From: Pseudomonas sp. PB101
Lineage (GTDB): Bacteria > Pseudomonadota > Gammaproteobacteria > Pseudomonadales > Pseudomonadaceae
NCBI RefSeq assembly: GCF_009764265.1
Contig: NZ_RWIR01000007.1
Span: 62,001 to 126,000 of the forward strand
Direction of reading: 5' to 3'
Length of the DNA stretch: 64,000 nucleotides
In this document: positions 1-10,258 of the stretch, in pieces
Layout: each line of letters starts with the position of its first letter
Numbering within the stretch: position 1 is the first letter of the stretch
Translations under genes and position numbers: made by a program
Notes under the pieces: model-generated
What the model was told of the DNA's origin: nothing
Databases searched by the model: none
Seen by the model: only the letters and a program-made list of their open reading frames with translations

Positions 1-410
1 GTGCGGCTGGTCAGGACAAAGTTGCGCCGCGAGTCGGCAGCATTCGCAGCCCGTGAGTCGTCCCAGGTAATGGTGATGGTGTACAGCTGCTGATTGACGG
101 TGACACTGCCCGTCGCGGTGGCGCCGAGTGAGCTGACAATGTTGGAATTGAAATCGAACAGGTCCTGATCCCGGGTGACATCCGGATTGCCCGAAGCCGG
201 CGGCGCAATGGTGTAGTCCGCAGCGGCATTGGCGCGAATGCGGTCCAGCATGTCGTAGGCGATAAAGCTGGCCTGACTCGCCATGCGCGCGCTATCCGTA
301 TACTTCAGCGCATTGAGCTGAAACGCCGCCGCCCCCAGCAACCCCACTCCCAGAATGACCAACGCCACGAGAACTTCGATCAGCGTCATGCCCTTTTGCG
401 TGCCTTGCAT
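1..410 (-). CDS. pilV: Type IV pilus minor pilin PilV (3' end outside the window)
   Basis: This is a minor pilin that primes assembly of type IV pili at the inner membrane. The N-terminus has a prepilin peptidase site, KG|MTLIEV, with glutamate at +5 of the mature protein, followed by a hydrophobic helix. Only about 136 residues are visible because the gene runs off the left edge. It starts 8 bases after the fimU-like gene stops, so the two are cotranscribed, and pilW, pilX, pilY1 and pilE probably follow outside the window. The symbol rests on this position and on the PilV-like N-terminus. Confidence 0.85.
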   Translation of the reverse strand, partial: MQGTQKGMTLIEVLVALVILGVGLLGAAAFQLNALKYTDSARMASQASFIAYDMLDRIRANAAADYTIAPPASGNPDVTRDQDLFDFNSNIVSSLGATATGSVTVNQQLYTITITWDDSRAANAADSRRNFVLTSR

Positions 411-418
411 CCCTGCCG

Positions 419-892
419 TCATCCGCAACTTCCGCCCAATAGAATTCGTCCGTTCAAACACACTGCCAGCGTTCTGCTTTGTGTCCCCCGCCCATAGCTG
501 ATCACGACCTCCGAAGACGGTGATGACAATCCGCCCATACTGTTGAAATCGATGGCCGTGACGCCTGAGGTTAGCGTCAGAGTTGCGCCGCTGCTCATCG
601 CCGGAATAACCCGTAATACATTGGCCAAAACGCCAGTACCGTCATAGACCGCCAGCTCTCCACTCCAGGCATCTGCGCCGGCCGTCGGGCGCACGCGCGT
701 GGCATTGCCCCGTTCGATGGCTTCGAGCCGGGCGAAATTGAGCGCTCGTCGCAGGTCACCGATTTCGGTGTCAGCCCTCGTAGTTTGCGTCGAGCGGGTA
801 AACGCCGGGACAGCCAGCGTCAGCAAAACCAGAAGGATCGCGATCGCGACCAGCAACTCGATCAGCGTGAAACCTTTTGTACGATGATCCAT
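419..892 (-). CDS. fimU: Minor type IV pilin, GspH/FimT family (FimU-like)
   Basis: A 157-residue pseudopilin. The start at 892 gives MDHRTKGFTLIELL, a canonical prepilin cleavage site (G|FTLIE) directly after a short leader; the frame stays open a further 66 codons upstream, but that extension would bury the leader. An AGAAGG ribosome site precedes this ATG. A C-terminal CLNG...GGSCG cysteine pair resembles the disulfide loop of minor pilins. It is first of the visible minus-strand pilin genes, just before pilV, which is the place of fimU in P. aeruginosa. FimT and FimU are hard to separate by sequence alone. Confidence 0.8.
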   Translation of the reverse strand: MDHRTKGFTLIELLVAIAILLVLLTLAVPAFTRSTQTTRADTEIGDLRRALNFARLEAIERGNATRVRPTAGADAWSGELAVYDGTGVLANVLRVIPAMSSGATLTLTSGVTAIDFNSMGGLSSPSSEVVISYGRGTQSRTLAVCLNGRILLGGSCG

Positions 893-1021
893 CGGGGCCT
901 TCTGTTTCCTTCGGCTATACCTGAATTGCGCGGCACAACATTCGAGCGATGCGGTGCGTTTGCGTTGCCATTTCTCGCGCAGGGATTGCGCGAGCCACAG
1001 CACGCCACGGAGGGAGATGTC

Positions 1022-1561
1022 ATGCGGCAACAAGGCTTCAGCCTGATCGAACTGCTCATGGGACTGGCAATTACAGGAATTGTTCTGCAACTGGTCAGTC
1101 CGGCGTTCGCAACGCTGATCGAGTCAAACCAGCGGGAGCAAGCGGCACAGGCACTGTTCAGTGGTATTCGCACCGCTCGCACTGAAGCCATCGTGCGCAA
1201 CCAGGCCGTGGTGATTCACAGCATCAATGGTGACTGGAGCCACGGCTGGCGGATGATTCTGGATATCAGCGGCAAGGGGGAGATGGACAGCGACAATCCA
1301 CTGCTGGCCGAACGCCAGGGAAACGCACGAGTGTCGATTGTCGGAAACGGCCCGGTCGAAAGCTCAATACGCTTCAGAGGTCAGGGCGAGTCACTGATTG
1401 GCGGGACATTACACATTTGCGCAGTTCGCGAACCGGTGAGCCAACATCAAGTGGTGTTGGCACGGACCGGTCGCGTCAGCCTGCGCAGCGACAAGGCCGC
1501 GCATCCGTTATGCGAAGCAAGGCAAAAAATCAGGTCAGCGAGCGAACGCGCAGTTCCTTAG
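1022..1561 (+). CDS. fimT: GspH/FimT family pseudopilin (FimT-like)
   Basis: A 179-residue type IV pilin-like protein. The ATG at 1022 follows GGAGGGAG and gives [12 protein letters not shown], a prepilin peptidase site with Glu5; the longer open frame upstream lacks a leader. The GspH domain fills the rest, with a late cysteine pair (HICAV and HPLCEA). It is transcribed away from the fimU-pilV genes across a 129-base shared upstream region. Its last 32 bases overlap the 3' end of ispH on the other strand. FimT proteins are minor pilins, and some bind DNA during natural transformation; that role here is only an inference. Confidence 0.75.
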   Translation: MRQQGFSLIELLMGLAITGIVLQLVSPAFATLIESNQREQAAQALFSGIRTARTEAIVRNQAVVIHSINGDWSHGWRMILDISGKGEMDSDNPLLAERQGNARVSIVGNGPVESSIRFRGQGESLIGGTLHICAVREPVSQHQVVLARTGRVSLRSDKAAHPLCEARQKIRSASERAVP

Positions 1562-2477
1562 GCATCGAGAACGTGATGTTCTCCTCGCGACCAGCCAGCT
1601 CATCGGCGCCGGTAGCACCCCAGGCCTGCAACTGCTGGATCACGCCGCGCACCAGGACTTCCGGGGCGGATGCACCAGCGGTGATGCCGATACGCTCGAC
1701 GCCTTCGAACCAGCTCTTTTGCAGGTCTTCGGCACCGTCGATCAGGTACGCCGGCGTGGACATGCGCTCAGCCAATTCGCGCAAGCGATTGGAGTTGGAG
1801 CTGTTCGGGCTGCCGACCACCAGCACCACGTCGCACTCGTCGGCCAGTTGCTTGACCGCGTCCTGACGGTTTTGCGTGGCGTAGCAAATGTCGTCCTTGC
1901 GCGGTCCACCGATGGCCGGGAAGCGCGAACGCAGCGCGTCGATAACGCGGCTGGTGTCGTCCATCGACAAGGTGGTCTGGGTTACGAAGGCGAGCTTTTC
2001 AGGGTTGTTCACCTGCAACGCCGCGACATCTTTCTCGTCTTCGACCAGGTAGATCGCGCCGCCGTTACGGGCATCGTACTGGCCCATGGTGCCTTCGACT
2101 TCCGGGTGACCGGCGTGGCCGATGAGAATGCATTCGCGGCCGTCGCGGCTGTAGCGTGCCACTTCGATGTGGACCTTGGTCACCAGCGGGCACGTGGCGT
2201 CGAACACTTTCAGCCCACGACCGGCCGCTTCGCTGCGCACGGCCTGGGAAACGCCGTGGGCACTGAAGATCACGATGACGTCGTCCGGTACCTGATCCAG
2301 CTCTTCGACGAAGATCGCACCACGGGAGCGCAGGTCTTCGACAACGAATTTGTTGTGGACCACTTCATGGCGCACGTAGATCGGCGGCCCGAAGACTTCC
2401 AGGGCGCGATTGACGATTTCGATCGCACGGTCCACACCGGCGCAGAAGCCACGGGGATTGGCGAGTTTGATTTGCAT
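1530..2477 (-). CDS. ispH: 4-hydroxy-3-methylbut-2-enyl diphosphate reductase
   Basis: This enzyme catalyses the last step of the MEP pathway, converting HMBPP into IPP and DMAPP with a [4Fe-4S] cluster. The protein has 315 residues. The three cluster cysteines are visible in [10 protein letters not shown] (near residue 12), [11 protein letters not shown] (near 96) and [11 protein letters not shown] (near 197); [10 protein letters not shown] is the substrate-binding stretch. The start at 2477 ([12 protein letters not shown]) matches the family; an upstream extension of 17 codons is not needed. It is the last gene of the murJ-ribF-ileS-lspA-fkpB-ispH block, separated from fkpB by an inverted repeat. 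Confidence 0.97.
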   Translation of the reverse strand: MQIKLANPRGFCAGVDRAIEIVNRALEVFGPPIYVRHEVVHNKFVVEDLRSRGAIFVEELDQVPDDVIVIFSAHGVSQAVRSEAAGRGLKVFDATCPLVTKVHIEVARYSRDGRECILIGHAGHPEVEGTMGQYDARNGGAIYLVEDEKDVAALQVNNPEKLAFVTQTTLSMDDTSRVIDALRSRFPAIGGPRKDDICYATQNRQDAVKQLADECDVVLVVGSPNSSNSNRLRELAERMSTPAYLIDGAEDLQKSWFEGVERIGITAGASAPEVLVRGVIQQLQAWGATGADELAGREENITFSMPKELRVRSLT

Positions 2478-2529
2478 GCTGTGCCTCGTGTCTTGCGCGC
2501 AAGAAATAGCGAAAACAGTAGAAAACAAA

Positions 2530-2621
2530 CTGTGAGAGCGAGCTTGCTCGCGATAGCGGAGGATCAGCCAACATCGATGTTGAATGTCTGGCCCTCATCG
2601 CGAGCAAGCTCGCTCCCACAG
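2530..2621. repeat. Paired REP-like inverted repeat (GAGCGAGC type)
   Basis: Two arms reading roughly CTGTGAGAGCGAGCTTGCTCGCGA and its reverse complement enclose about 45 bases of unrelated sequence between ispH and fkpB. It is a BIME-like unit of the kind scattered through Pseudomonas intergenic DNA, and one of twelve in this window. It sits inside a transcription unit, so it probably folds in the mRNA. Confidence 0.8.
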
Positions 2622-2655
2622 TGTCCGGTGGCAACAGGAGTCGCCCCGTAGTGCA

Positions 2656-3108
2656 TTAGAGCGGTTTGACGGAAATGATTTCCACGTCAAAGGTCAACGT
2701 CTTGCCCGCCAGCGGGTGGTTGAAGTCGATGGTCACTTGCGCGTCATCGAACTCTTTGACCACGCCCGGCAATTCAGTATTGGCCGCATCGTTGAAGATC
2801 ACCAGCAAGCCAGGCGACAGTTCCATGTCCTGGAACTGTGAACGCGGGATGATCTGCACATTCTGCGGGTTCGGCTGGCCGAAAGCGTTTTCCGGCTCGA
2901 TGCTCAGTGTACGCTTGTCACCGGCCTTGAAACCAAACAGCGCCGCCTCGAAACCTGGCAACAGGTTGCCGTCACCGACCTTGAAGGTCGCCGGGGCTTT
3001 GTCGAAGGTGCTGTCCACCGTATCGCCGTTCTCCAGGCGCAATGCGAAATGCAAGGTGACTTCCGTGTTCTGGCCGATGCGTTGCTCAGCCAATACCTGT
3101 TCAGTCAT
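2656..3108 (-). CDS. fkpB: FKBP-type peptidyl-prolyl cis-trans isomerase (SlpA/FkpB)
   Basis: A 150-residue cytoplasmic FKBP of the SlyD-like class, with no signal peptide. FKBP elements are visible: VTLHFALRLENGDTVDSTF, then the inserted-flap region GDGNLLPGFEAALFG, PENAFG, and the C-terminal HPLAGKTLTFDVEI characteristic of SlpA/SlyD proteins. It acts as a proline isomerase and chaperone. Its start overlaps the lspA stop by 8 bases, indicating translational coupling, as in the conserved lspA-fkpB-ispH order of gammaproteobacteria. Confidence 0.93.
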   Translation of the reverse strand: MTEQVLAEQRIGQNTEVTLHFALRLENGDTVDSTFDKAPATFKVGDGNLLPGFEAALFGFKAGDKRTLSIEPENAFGQPNPQNVQIIPRSQFQDMELSPGLLVIFNDAANTELPGVVKEFDDAQVTIDFNHPLAGKTLTFDVEIISVKPL

Positions 3109-3613
3109 GAACGGCTTCTCCGGTCTTTTTACTTTTGAACATATCCAGTGCCAGCATGACCGCGCCTACAGTGATTGCACTGTCAGCAAAGTTGAACGCC
3201 GGGAAATACCAGCGATTCTGCCAATGCACCAGAATGAAATCGATCACATGGCCCAGGGCAATGCGGTCATACAGATTGCCCAGCGCGCCGCCGAGCACCA
3301 GTGCCAGCGCAACCGCCAGCCAGGTCTCGTTGCGCCCCAGACGCTTGAGCCACACCACCAGCACCGCACTGACCACTACTGCGATCAACGCGAACAGCCA
3401 GCGCTGCCAGCCGGAGCTGTCAGCCAGGAAGCTGAACGCCGCGCCGGTGTTGTAGGCCAGGGTCCAGCTGAAGTAATCGGGGATGATCACGATCTGCTGG
3501 TACATCTGGAGCTTGTCTTCGAAGTAGAACTTGCTGGCCTGGTCGATGACCAGGACCAGCAAGCTCAACCAGAGCCAGCTCAGCCGTCCGAAACGGCCAA
3601 CGGCATTAGGCAT
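3101..3613 (-). CDS. lspA: Lipoprotein signal peptidase (signal peptidase II)
   Basis: An inner-membrane aspartic protease that removes signal peptides from diacylglyceryl-modified prolipoproteins. The 170 residues form four hydrophobic segments. The two catalytic aspartates are seen in GNLYDRI and in FNFADSAI near the C-terminus. It overlaps ileS upstream by 8 bases and fkpB downstream by 8 bases. It would process the lipoproteins at 17662 and 25554 in this same window. Confidence 0.97.
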   Translation of the reverse strand: MPNAVGRFGRLSWLWLSLLVLVIDQASKFYFEDKLQMYQQIVIIPDYFSWTLAYNTGAAFSFLADSSGWQRWLFALIAVVVSAVLVVWLKRLGRNETWLAVALALVLGGALGNLYDRIALGHVIDFILVHWQNRWYFPAFNFADSAITVGAVMLALDMFKSKKTGEAVHD

Positions 3614-6437
3614 AGTGACGAACCTCGCCAGCGCCGCTGATGTTGTCGACGCAACGACCGCAGATCTCCGGATGCTCCGGGTTCACACCGACGTCTTCAC
3701 GGCAGTGCCAGCAGCGGGAGCACTTGGCGTGGGCCGACTTGACGATCTTCAGCTTCAGGCCGCTGACTTCGGTGACCACGGCATCGGCCGGCGCCTGCGC
3801 CAATGGCGCGACACTGGCGGTCGAAGTGATCAGCACGAAGCGCAGTTCGTTGCTCAGTTTGGCCAGGTCGGCGGTCAACGCGTCTTCGGCGAACAGCGTC
3901 ACTTCGGCTTGCAGGTTGCCACCGACAGCCTTGGCTGCACGCTGGATTTCCATTTCCTTGTTGACCGCGACCTTGACCGCCATGATGCGGTCCCAGTAAG
4001 CGCGATCCAGCTCGAAGCCTTCCGGCAATTCGCTCAGGCCTTCGTACCAGGTGTTGAGCATGACAGACTCGTTACGCTCGCCCGGCAGGTACTGCCACAG
4101 TTCGTCGGCGGTGAACGCCAGGATCGGCGCGATCCAGCGCACCAGCGCCTCGGAGATGTGGAACAGCGCGGTCTGGCACGAACGGCGGGCCTTGCTGTCG
4201 GCGCCAGTGGTGTACTGACGGTCCTTGATGATGTCGAGATAGAAACCACCCAGCTCCTGCACGCAGAAGTTGTGGATCTTCGAGTACACGTTCCAGAAGC
4301 GGTATTCGCCGTAGTGCTCTTGCAGCTCGCGTTGCAGCAGCAGCGTACGGTCCACGGCCCAACGGTCCAGTGCCAGCATTTCTTCGGCCGGCAGCAGGTC
4401 GGTGGCCGGGTTGAAGCCGGTCAGGTTGGAAAGCAGGAATCGTGCGGTGTTGCGAATGCGGCGGTAGGCGTCCGCACTGCGTTGCAGGATTTGCTCGGAA
4501 ACCGCCATTTCACCGGAATAGTCGGTCGAAGCGACCCACAGACGCATGATGTCGGCGCCCAGGGTGTCGTTGACTTTCTGCGGCGCGATCACGTTGCCCA
4601 GGGACTTGGACATCTTGCGGCCGGACTCGTCGACCGTGAAGCCGTGGGTCAGCAGTTCGCGGTACGGCGCGTGGTTGTCGATGGCGCAACCGGTCAGCAG
4701 CGACGAGTGGAACCAGCCACGGTGTTGGTCCGAGCCTTCCAGGTACAGGTCGGCGCGTGGACCGGTTTCGTGGCCCATCGGGTGCGAACCGCGCAGGACG
4801 TGCCAGTGCGTGGTGCCCGAGTCGAACCAGACGTCCAGGGTGTCGCTGATCTTGTCGTACTGCGGTGCTTCAGCGCCCAGCAGCTCGGCAGCGTCCAGCT
4901 TGAACCAGGCTTCGATGCCTTCGCCTTCAACGCGCTTGGCAACTTCTTCCATCAGTTCGACGGTACGTGGATGCAGCTCGCCGCTTTCCTTGTTCAGGAA
5001 GAACGGGATCGGCACGCCCCAGTTGCGCTGACGGGAGATGCACCAGTCAGGACGATTGGCGATCATCGAGTGCAGGCGCGCCTGGCCCCAGGCCGGAACG
5101 AACTGGGTCTCTTCGATGGCCTTGAGCGAACGCTGGCGCAGGGTATCGCCAGTGGTCGGCTGCTTGTCCATGCCGATGAACCACTGCGCGGTCGCGCGGT
5201 AGATCAGCGGGGTCTTGTGGCGCCAGCAATGCATGTAGCTGTGTTCGATGACGGTGGTGTGCAGCAGCGCACCGACTTCGGTCAGTTTTTCGACGATGGC
5301 CGGGTTGGCCTTCCAGATGAACTGGCCGCCGAAAAACTCCAGCGACGGCACGTACACGCCGTTGCTTTGTACCGGGTTGAGGATGTCATCGTTGACCATG
5401 CCGTATTTCTTGCAGGTCACGAAGTCGTCCACGCCGTAGGCCGGAGCGGAGTGAACCACACCGGTGCCGGCGCCCAGTTCAACGTAGTCGGCCAGGTAAA
5501 CTGGCGACAGACGATCGTAGAACGGGTGACGGAAGTTGATCAGTTCGAGCTCTTTACCGGTGGTGTTCGCGATGACCGAGCCTTCCAGCGAGTAGCGCGC
5601 CAGGCACGACTCGACCAGTTCTTCAGCCAGTACCAGCAGCTTGTCGCCGACGTCGACCAGGGCGTAGTTGAATTCCGGGTGGACGTTCAACGCCTGGTTC
5701 GCAGGGATGGTCCACGGGGTGGTGGTCCAGATCACGATCGAGGCAGGCTTGGCCAGGGTTGGCAGACCGAAGGCGGCAGCCAGTTTGGCTTCGTCGGCAA
5801 TCGGGAACGCCACGTCGATGGTCGAGGACTTCTTGTTCTCGTACTCGACTTCCGCTTCGGCCAGGGCCGAACCGCAATCGAAGCACCAGTTCACGGGTTT
5901 CAGGCCCTTGAACACGAAACCGCCCTTGACGATTTCAGCCAAGGCACGGATTTCGCCGGCCTCGTTCTTGAAATCCATGGTCTTGTACGGGTTGGCAAAG
6001 TCACCCAGCACACCCAGACGGATGAACTCGGACTTCTGGCCTTCGATCTGCTCGGTGGCGTAGGCACGGCACAGTTCGCGGGTCTTGTCGGCGCCCAGGT
6101 TCTTGCCGTGGGTCACTTCGACCTTGTGCTCGATCGGCAGGCCGTGGCAATCCCAGCCCGGAATGTAAGGCGCGTCGAAGCCCGACAGGGTCTTCGAGCG
6201 GATGATCATGTCCTTGAGAATCTTGTTCAGCGCATGACCGATGTGAATCGTGCCGTTGGCGTACGGAGGGCCGTCGTGCAGTACGAACTTCGGACGATCC
6301 TTGCCAATCTCGCGCAACTTTCCGTACAGGCCAATGCTGTCCCAGCGCTGCAGAATCTGCGGTTCGCGCTGAGGCAGGCCGGCCTTCATTGGGAAGGCGG
6401 TGTCCGGAAGGTTTAGCGTGGCTTTATAGTCGGTCAT
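3606..6437 (-). CDS. ileS: Isoleucyl-tRNA synthetase
   Basis: Charges tRNA-Ile with isoleucine and edits valine. At 943 residues it is the usual length of the class I bacterial enzyme. The HIGH motif appears in [12 protein letters not shown] near residue 60, and KMSKSLGNV near 605. The CP1 editing domain lies between, with [13 protein letters not shown]-terminal zinc site uses CSRCWHC and PEICGRC. The gene is of the bacterial type, not the mupirocin-resistant eukaryote-like second type. It is tightly packed between ribF and lspA. Confidence 0.98.
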   Translation of the reverse strand: MTDYKATLNLPDTAFPMKAGLPQREPQILQRWDSIGLYGKLREIGKDRPKFVLHDGPPYANGTIHIGHALNKILKDMIIRSKTLSGFDAPYIPGWDCHGLPIEHKVEVTHGKNLGADKTRELCRAYATEQIEGQKSEFIRLGVLGDFANPYKTMDFKNEAGEIRALAEIVKGGFVFKGLKPVNWCFDCGSALAEAEVEYENKKSSTIDVAFPIADEAKLAAAFGLPTLAKPASIVIWTTTPWTIPANQALNVHPEFNYALVDVGDKLLVLAEELVESCLARYSLEGSVIANTTGKELELINFRHPFYDRLSPVYLADYVELGAGTGVVHSAPAYGVDDFVTCKKYGMVNDDILNPVQSNGVYVPSLEFFGGQFIWKANPAIVEKLTEVGALLHTTVIEHSYMHCWRHKTPLIYRATAQWFIGMDKQPTTGDTLRQRSLKAIEETQFVPAWGQARLHSMIANRPDWCISRQRNWGVPIPFFLNKESGELHPRTVELMEEVAKRVEGEGIEAWFKLDAAELLGAEAPQYDKISDTLDVWFDSGTTHWHVLRGSHPMGHETGPRADLYLEGSDQHRGWFHSSLLTGCAIDNHAPYRELLTHGFTVDESGRKMSKSLGNVIAPQKVNDTLGADIMRLWVASTDYSGEMAVSEQILQRSADAYRRIRNTARFLLSNLTGFNPATDLLPAEEMLALDRWAVDRTLLLQRELQEHYGEYRFWNVYSKIHNFCVQELGGFYLDIIKDRQYTTGADSKARRSCQTALFHISEALVRWIAPILAFTADELWQYLPGERNESVMLNTWYEGLSELPEGFELDRAYWDRIMAVKVAVNKEMEIQRAAKAVGGNLQAEVTLFAEDALTADLAKLSNELRFVLITSTASVAPLAQAPADAVVTEVSGLKLKIVKSAHAKCSRCWHCREDVGVNPEHPEICGRCVDNISGAGEVRHYA

Positions 6438-6450
6438 TTAAGGCTCTTCA

Positions 6451-7389
6451 TTAGCGATGGGCGCTAGGTGCGGCTAGTGCACGGGCGGCGGCGACATCCG
6501 CGTTGATCGCCGTTTTCAGCGCCTCCAGAGAGGCGAATCGCTGCTCTTCACGCAGCTTGTGGTGGAAAACCACCGTTAAACGCCGGTCGTACAGATCGCC
6601 GGCAAAATCTAAAAGATGCACTTCCAGGTGGGCTTTGCCATCACCTTGAACCGTGGGCCGCACGCCGATATTGGCGACGCCGGGCCAGGTCTTGCCGTCG
6701 ATCTCGACGTCCACCAGATAAACCCCGGTGAACGGCACGCGACGACGCTTGAGTTGTATGTTGGCGGTGGGCGTACCCAACTGCCGAGCGAGTTTCTGGC
6801 CATGCAATACACGACCGGCGATTCGGTACGGCCGCCCGAGCAAGCGCTCGGCCAGGGCGAAATCCGCCGCGGCCAGGGCATTGCGGACCTGCGTGCTGCT
6901 GACCCGAATGCCATCGAGCTCGACGGTTTGCGCCGCTTCGACGGTAAAGCCCTGGAGGATGCCGGCCTGTAGCAGGAAGTCGAAATCTCCCGCCCGGTCA
7001 CAACCGAAACGGAAGTCATCACCGACCTCCAGGTGCTGGACACCCAGCCCATCCACCAGGATGGTATCGACGAACTCGCTGGCACTGAGCTTGCTCAGGC
7101 GCTGGTTGAAGGCCAGGCACAGAACACGGTCGACGCCTTCGGCGGCCAACAATTGCAGCTTGTCCCGCAGACGGGCCAGACGGGCCGGCGCAGTCTCCGG
7201 AGCGAAGAACTCGCGCGGCTGCGGCTCGAAAATCACCACGCAACTGGGCACGCCCAACTCGAGCGCACGCTCACGCAGGCGCGCCAGGATAGCCTGGTGG
7301 CCACGGTGTACACCGTCAAAGTTGCCAATAGTGGCGACACAGCCCCGATGCTGGGGGCGCAGATTGTGGAGGCCTCGAACCAGCTGCAT
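6451..7389 (-). CDS. ribF: Bifunctional riboflavin kinase / FMN adenylyltransferase
   Basis: Converts riboflavin to FMN and then FAD. The protein has 312 residues. The N-terminal FAD synthetase nucleotidyltransferase domain shows GNFDGVHRGHQ, and SSTQVRNAL ends that domain. The C-terminal flavokinase domain begins near residue 185 with GTPTANI. I chose the ATG at 7389 (MQLVRGLHNL) because the family begins there; the open frame upstream adds 25 unsupported residues. It lies 13 bases before ileS and after murJ in the same operon. Confidence 0.96.
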   Translation of the reverse strand: MQLVRGLHNLRPQHRGCVATIGNFDGVHRGHQAILARLRERALELGVPSCVVIFEPQPREFFAPETAPARLARLRDKLQLLAAEGVDRVLCLAFNQRLSKLSASEFVDTILVDGLGVQHLEVGDDFRFGCDRAGDFDFLLQAGILQGFTVEAAQTVELDGIRVSSTQVRNALAAADFALAERLLGRPYRIAGRVLHGQKLARQLGTPTANIQLKRRRVPFTGVYLVDVEIDGKTWPGVANIGVRPTVQGDGKAHLEVHLLDFAGDLYDRRLTVVFHHKLREEQRFASLEALKTAINADVAAARALAAPSAHR

Positions 7390-7519
7390 AACGCGCTTCT
7401 TGCTCATAAAGTGGTCGATTATAACCACACCCGGCGGCCGACGACAGGCAACACCGTAACCCAAAGTGATCGAGCCGACAAAACCGCCGGCTCGCCCGTG
7501 TTTATCGAGGCCAGAACCT

Positions 7520-9058
7520 CTATCCCAGCGCCTTGCGATTGAAGTCGCGCAAACGGAAGCCCATCAACACTAACATGCCGAAATAAGCCACCACACCGGC
7601 AACGACCAAGGCACCCAGACGCAGGAAACGCTCAAGCATCTGCCCTTCGCCCCAGGCCGGCATGAAATGCATCCCTGCCAGCAACACGCCAGACATCACC
7701 GAGACCGCTATCACCAGCTTCAAGCCGAACTTTGCCCAGCCCGGCTGCGGCTGGTACATCTGCTGCTTGCGCAATTGATAGAAGAGCAAGCCTGCATTGA
7801 GACAGGCGCCGGCGCTGATGGCCAGTGCCAGGCCCGCGTGAGCCAGCGGACCGATCAGCAACAAGTTGAACAACTGGGTGACGACCAGCGTGAAAATTGC
7901 GATTTTCACCGGCGTGCGGATGTTTTGTTGCGCATAAAACCCCGGTGCCAGCACTTTGATCACGATGATCCCGAGCAAACCGACGGAATAAGCGATCAGT
8001 GCGCGCTGGGTCATGGCGGCATCATGGGCATCGAACTGGCCGTACTGGAACAGCGAAACCGTCAGCGGCTCGGCCAGAATCCCCAGCGCCAGGGCGCAAG
8101 GCAATACCAGCACGAAGCACAGGCGCAGGCCCCAATCGAGGATGCGCGAGTACTCCTGGCGATCCTTGCTGGCGTAGGTCTTGGCCAGAGTCGGCAGCAG
8201 AATTGTCCCCAACGCGACGCCCAGAACACCAGACGGCAACTCCATCAGGCGGTCGGCGTAGTACATCCAGGACACGGAACCGGCGACCAGGAACGAAGCG
8301 AAAATAGTGTTGATGATCAGCGAAATCTGACTCACCGACACCCCGAGGATCGCCGGCAGCATCTGCTTCATTACCCGCCACACGCCTGTATCGCGCAGAT
8401 TAAGGCGCGGCAGCACCAGCATGCCGATCTTTTTCAGGTGCGGCAGCTGATAGAGCAGCTGCGCCAAGCCACCGACCAGTACCGCCCAGCCGAGCGCCAT
8501 CACGGGAGGATCGAAATACGGTGTCAGGAACAACGCAAAGATGATCATGCTGACGTTGAGCAGGGTCGGCACGAACGCCGGCACCGAAAAACGGTTCCAG
8601 GTATTGAGGATCGCGCCCGCCAATGACGACAGGGAGATCAGCAATATGTAAGGAAAGGTCACCCGCAATAGATTGGACGTGAGCTCGAATTTTTCCGGAG
8701 TATCGGTGAATCCCGGCGCAGTCACCCAAATGACCCAGGGCGCGGCAAGCATGCCCAGCGCCGTGACCAGCGCCAGCACCAGCGTCAACAAACCCGAAAC
8801 GTAGGCAATGAAGGTGCGCGTCGCCTCTTCGCCCTGCTGGCTTTTGTATTCCGCAAGAATCGGCACGAAGGCTTGGGAAAAAGCCCCTTCAGCGAAGATC
8901 CGGCGCAGCAGATTGGGCAATTTGAAGGCGATGAAGAAGGCGTCCGTCGCCATTCCCGCGCCAAATGTGCGCGCAATGAGGGTGTCTCGAACAAATCCCA
9001 GAATCCGGGAAAGCATCGTGATAGAGCTGACGGCGGCCAACGATTTGAGCAGATTCAT
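7520..9058 (-). CDS. murJ: Lipid II flippase MurJ
   Basis: A 512-residue inner-membrane protein with about 14 hydrophobic helices, of the MOP superfamily. It moves lipid II across the membrane for peptidoglycan synthesis. The conserved N-terminus [19 protein letters not shown] and the [10 protein letters not shown] loop with its essential arginines are present. It is first in the murJ-ribF-ileS minus-strand block, 130 bases before ribF, and divergent from rpsT; murJ next to rpsT and ribF is the standard Pseudomonas order. Confidence 0.96.
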   Translation of the reverse strand: MNLLKSLAAVSSITMLSRILGFVRDTLIARTFGAGMATDAFFIAFKLPNLLRRIFAEGAFSQAFVPILAEYKSQQGEEATRTFIAYVSGLLTLVLALVTALGMLAAPWVIWVTAPGFTDTPEKFELTSNLLRVTFPYILLISLSSLAGAILNTWNRFSVPAFVPTLLNVSMIIFALFLTPYFDPPVMALGWAVLVGGLAQLLYQLPHLKKIGMLVLPRLNLRDTGVWRVMKQMLPAILGVSVSQISLIINTIFASFLVAGSVSWMYYADRLMELPSGVLGVALGTILLPTLAKTYASKDRQEYSRILDWGLRLCFVLVLPCALALGILAEPLTVSLFQYGQFDAHDAAMTQRALIAYSVGLLGIIVIKVLAPGFYAQQNIRTPVKIAIFTLVVTQLFNLLLIGPLAHAGLALAISAGACLNAGLLFYQLRKQQMYQPQPGWAKFGLKLVIAVSVMSGVLLAGMHFMPAWGEGQMLERFLRLGALVVAGVVAYFGMLVLMGFRLRDFNRKALG

Positions 9059-9228
9059 GGAAGAAGTTTGTGCCTGTCGATAAACAGCAGGCGAACAATG
9101 CGCCTACTTGTGCGATACTCCGCGCCGCAACAGCACAGAGCCAAAGCTCGCGAGTTTACAGGTCAAGCGCCGGAAATAAATATCCCGCCTCTTCATACCT
9201 ACCACTTAGCGGAACGTTTCAAGCGCCC

Positions 9229-9257
9229 TTGACAAGACTTCTCTTCATCGGCATGAT
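9229..9257 (+). promoter_or_regulatory. Probable sigma-70 promoter of rpsT
   Basis: A perfect -35 box TTGACA (9229-9234) is followed after 17 bases by CATGAT (9252-9257), about 54 bases before the rpsT start codon. It lies in the gap between divergent murJ and rpsT. Confidence 0.6.
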
Positions 9258-9310
9258 TCGCGGCCTATTTTGTTTGCTATTTCCTAAAAAGTCTTTCGAG
9301 GAGCTCGACG

Positions 9311-9589
9311 GTGGCCAACTCACCTTCCGCCAAAAAACGTGCAAAACAGGCTGAGAAGCGTCGCAGCCACAACGCCAGCCTGCGTTCCATGGTTCGTACC
9401 TACATCAAGAATGTAGTTAAGGCCATCGACGCAAAAGACGCTGAAAAAGCTCAAGCTGCATACGTTCTGGCTGTGCCAGTTATCGACCGCATGGCCGATA
9501 AAGGCATCATCCACAAGAACAAGGCTGCTCGCCATAAGAGCCGTTTGAATGGCCACGTTAAGGCCCTGAACGTTGCCGCTGCTGCCTAA
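9311..9589 (+). CDS. rpsT: 30S ribosomal protein S20
   Basis: A small basic primary-binding protein of the 30S subunit (92 residues) that contacts 16S rRNA. The sequence [18 protein letters not shown] and [13 protein letters not shown] is typical. It starts at a GTG (9311), preceded by CGAGGAGCTC; rare start codons are usual for rpsT and take part in its translational autoregulation in E. coli. It is monocistronic, with its own promoter and terminator. Confidence 0.98.
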   Translation: MANSPSAKKRAKQAEKRRSHNASLRSMVRTYIKNVVKAIDAKDAEKAQAAYVLAVPVIDRMADKGIIHKNKAARHKSRLNGHVKALNVAAAA

Positions 9590-9603
9590 GCGACTCGTTC
9601 ATT

Positions 9604-9631
9604 AAAAAACCGACCTCAGGGTCGGTTTTTT
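9604..9631 (+). terminator. Rho-independent terminator of rpsT
   Basis: A perfect hairpin ACCGACC-TCAG-GGTCGGT is flanked by an A tract and followed by a run of six T, 15 bases after the rpsT stop. Confidence 0.9.
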
Positions 9632-9661
9632 ATTGTCTGCGATTTGATGGGCACAAAAAAA

Positions 9662-9763
9662 CTGTAGGAGCGAGCCTGCTCGCGATGGACGTCAACGATA
9701 ACACGGGGCACCAGACAGCCCATGTCGCCCATGCGTCCCTCGCGAGCAAGCTCGCTCCTACAG
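9662..9763. repeat. Paired REP-like inverted repeat (GAGCGAGC type)
   Basis: CTGTAGGAGCGAGCCTGCTCGCGA and its inverted copy enclose about 55 bases between the convergent rpsT and creA genes. One of the BIME-like units of this window. Confidence 0.8.
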
Positions 9764-9781
9764 AGTTCGATTTACATCAGG

Positions 9782-10246
9782 TTATTGGGCGTGCGCCCAC
9801 GGCAAGATCGGAATCGCCGTCACCGCATTCTGCGGACTACCCTCGATCAAACGATCGCTATACACCAGGTACACCAGCGTATTGCGCTTCTTGTCTAGGA
9901 AGCGCACCACCTGCATGGTCTTGAACACCAGGGACGTGCGCTCCTTGAACACCTCGTCGCCATCCTTGAGCTCACCCTTGAAGCTGATCGGCCCGACCTG
10001 GCGACAAGCGATGGACGCCTCGGCACGATCCTCGGCCAACCCCAGGCCACCCTTCACACCGCCCGTCTTGGCGCGCGACAGATAGCAAGTCACGCCGTCG
10101 ACCTTGGGATCATCAAAGGCCTCGACCACGATCCGGTCATTCGGCCCGACGAACTTGAACACCGTCGACACCTGACCGATTTCCTCGGCCGAGGCCAGCA
10201 ATGGCATCGCCAACAGCAATCCCAACAATCCTTTTGCCACGCGCAT
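9782..10246 (-). CDS. creA: CreA family periplasmic protein
   Basis: A 154-residue exported protein. The first 20 residues ([20 protein letters not shown]) are a signal peptide. The conserved CreA core follows: [35 protein letters not shown], a second cysteine in SIACRQVG, and the C-terminal [20 protein letters not shown]. The biochemical function of CreA is unknown. It starts 12 bases after proB and ends the rplU-rpmA-obgE-proB-creA run. Confidence 0.9.
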   Translation of the reverse strand: MRVAKGLLGLLLAMPLLASAEEIGQVSTVFKFVGPNDRIVVEAFDDPKVDGVTCYLSRAKTGGVKGGLGLAEDRAEASIACRQVGPISFKGELKDGDEVFKERTSLVFKTMQVVRFLDKKRNTLVYLVYSDRLIEGSPQNAVTAIPILPWAHAQ

Positions 10247-10258
10247 TCAGGTATTCCT

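Noticed and set aside
3531-6416. A 961-codon open frame on the strand opposite ileS
   Set aside because: It is the antisense shadow of ileS, a feature of GC-rich codon use. It has no ribosome site or recognisable domain, and the ileS reading is unambiguous.
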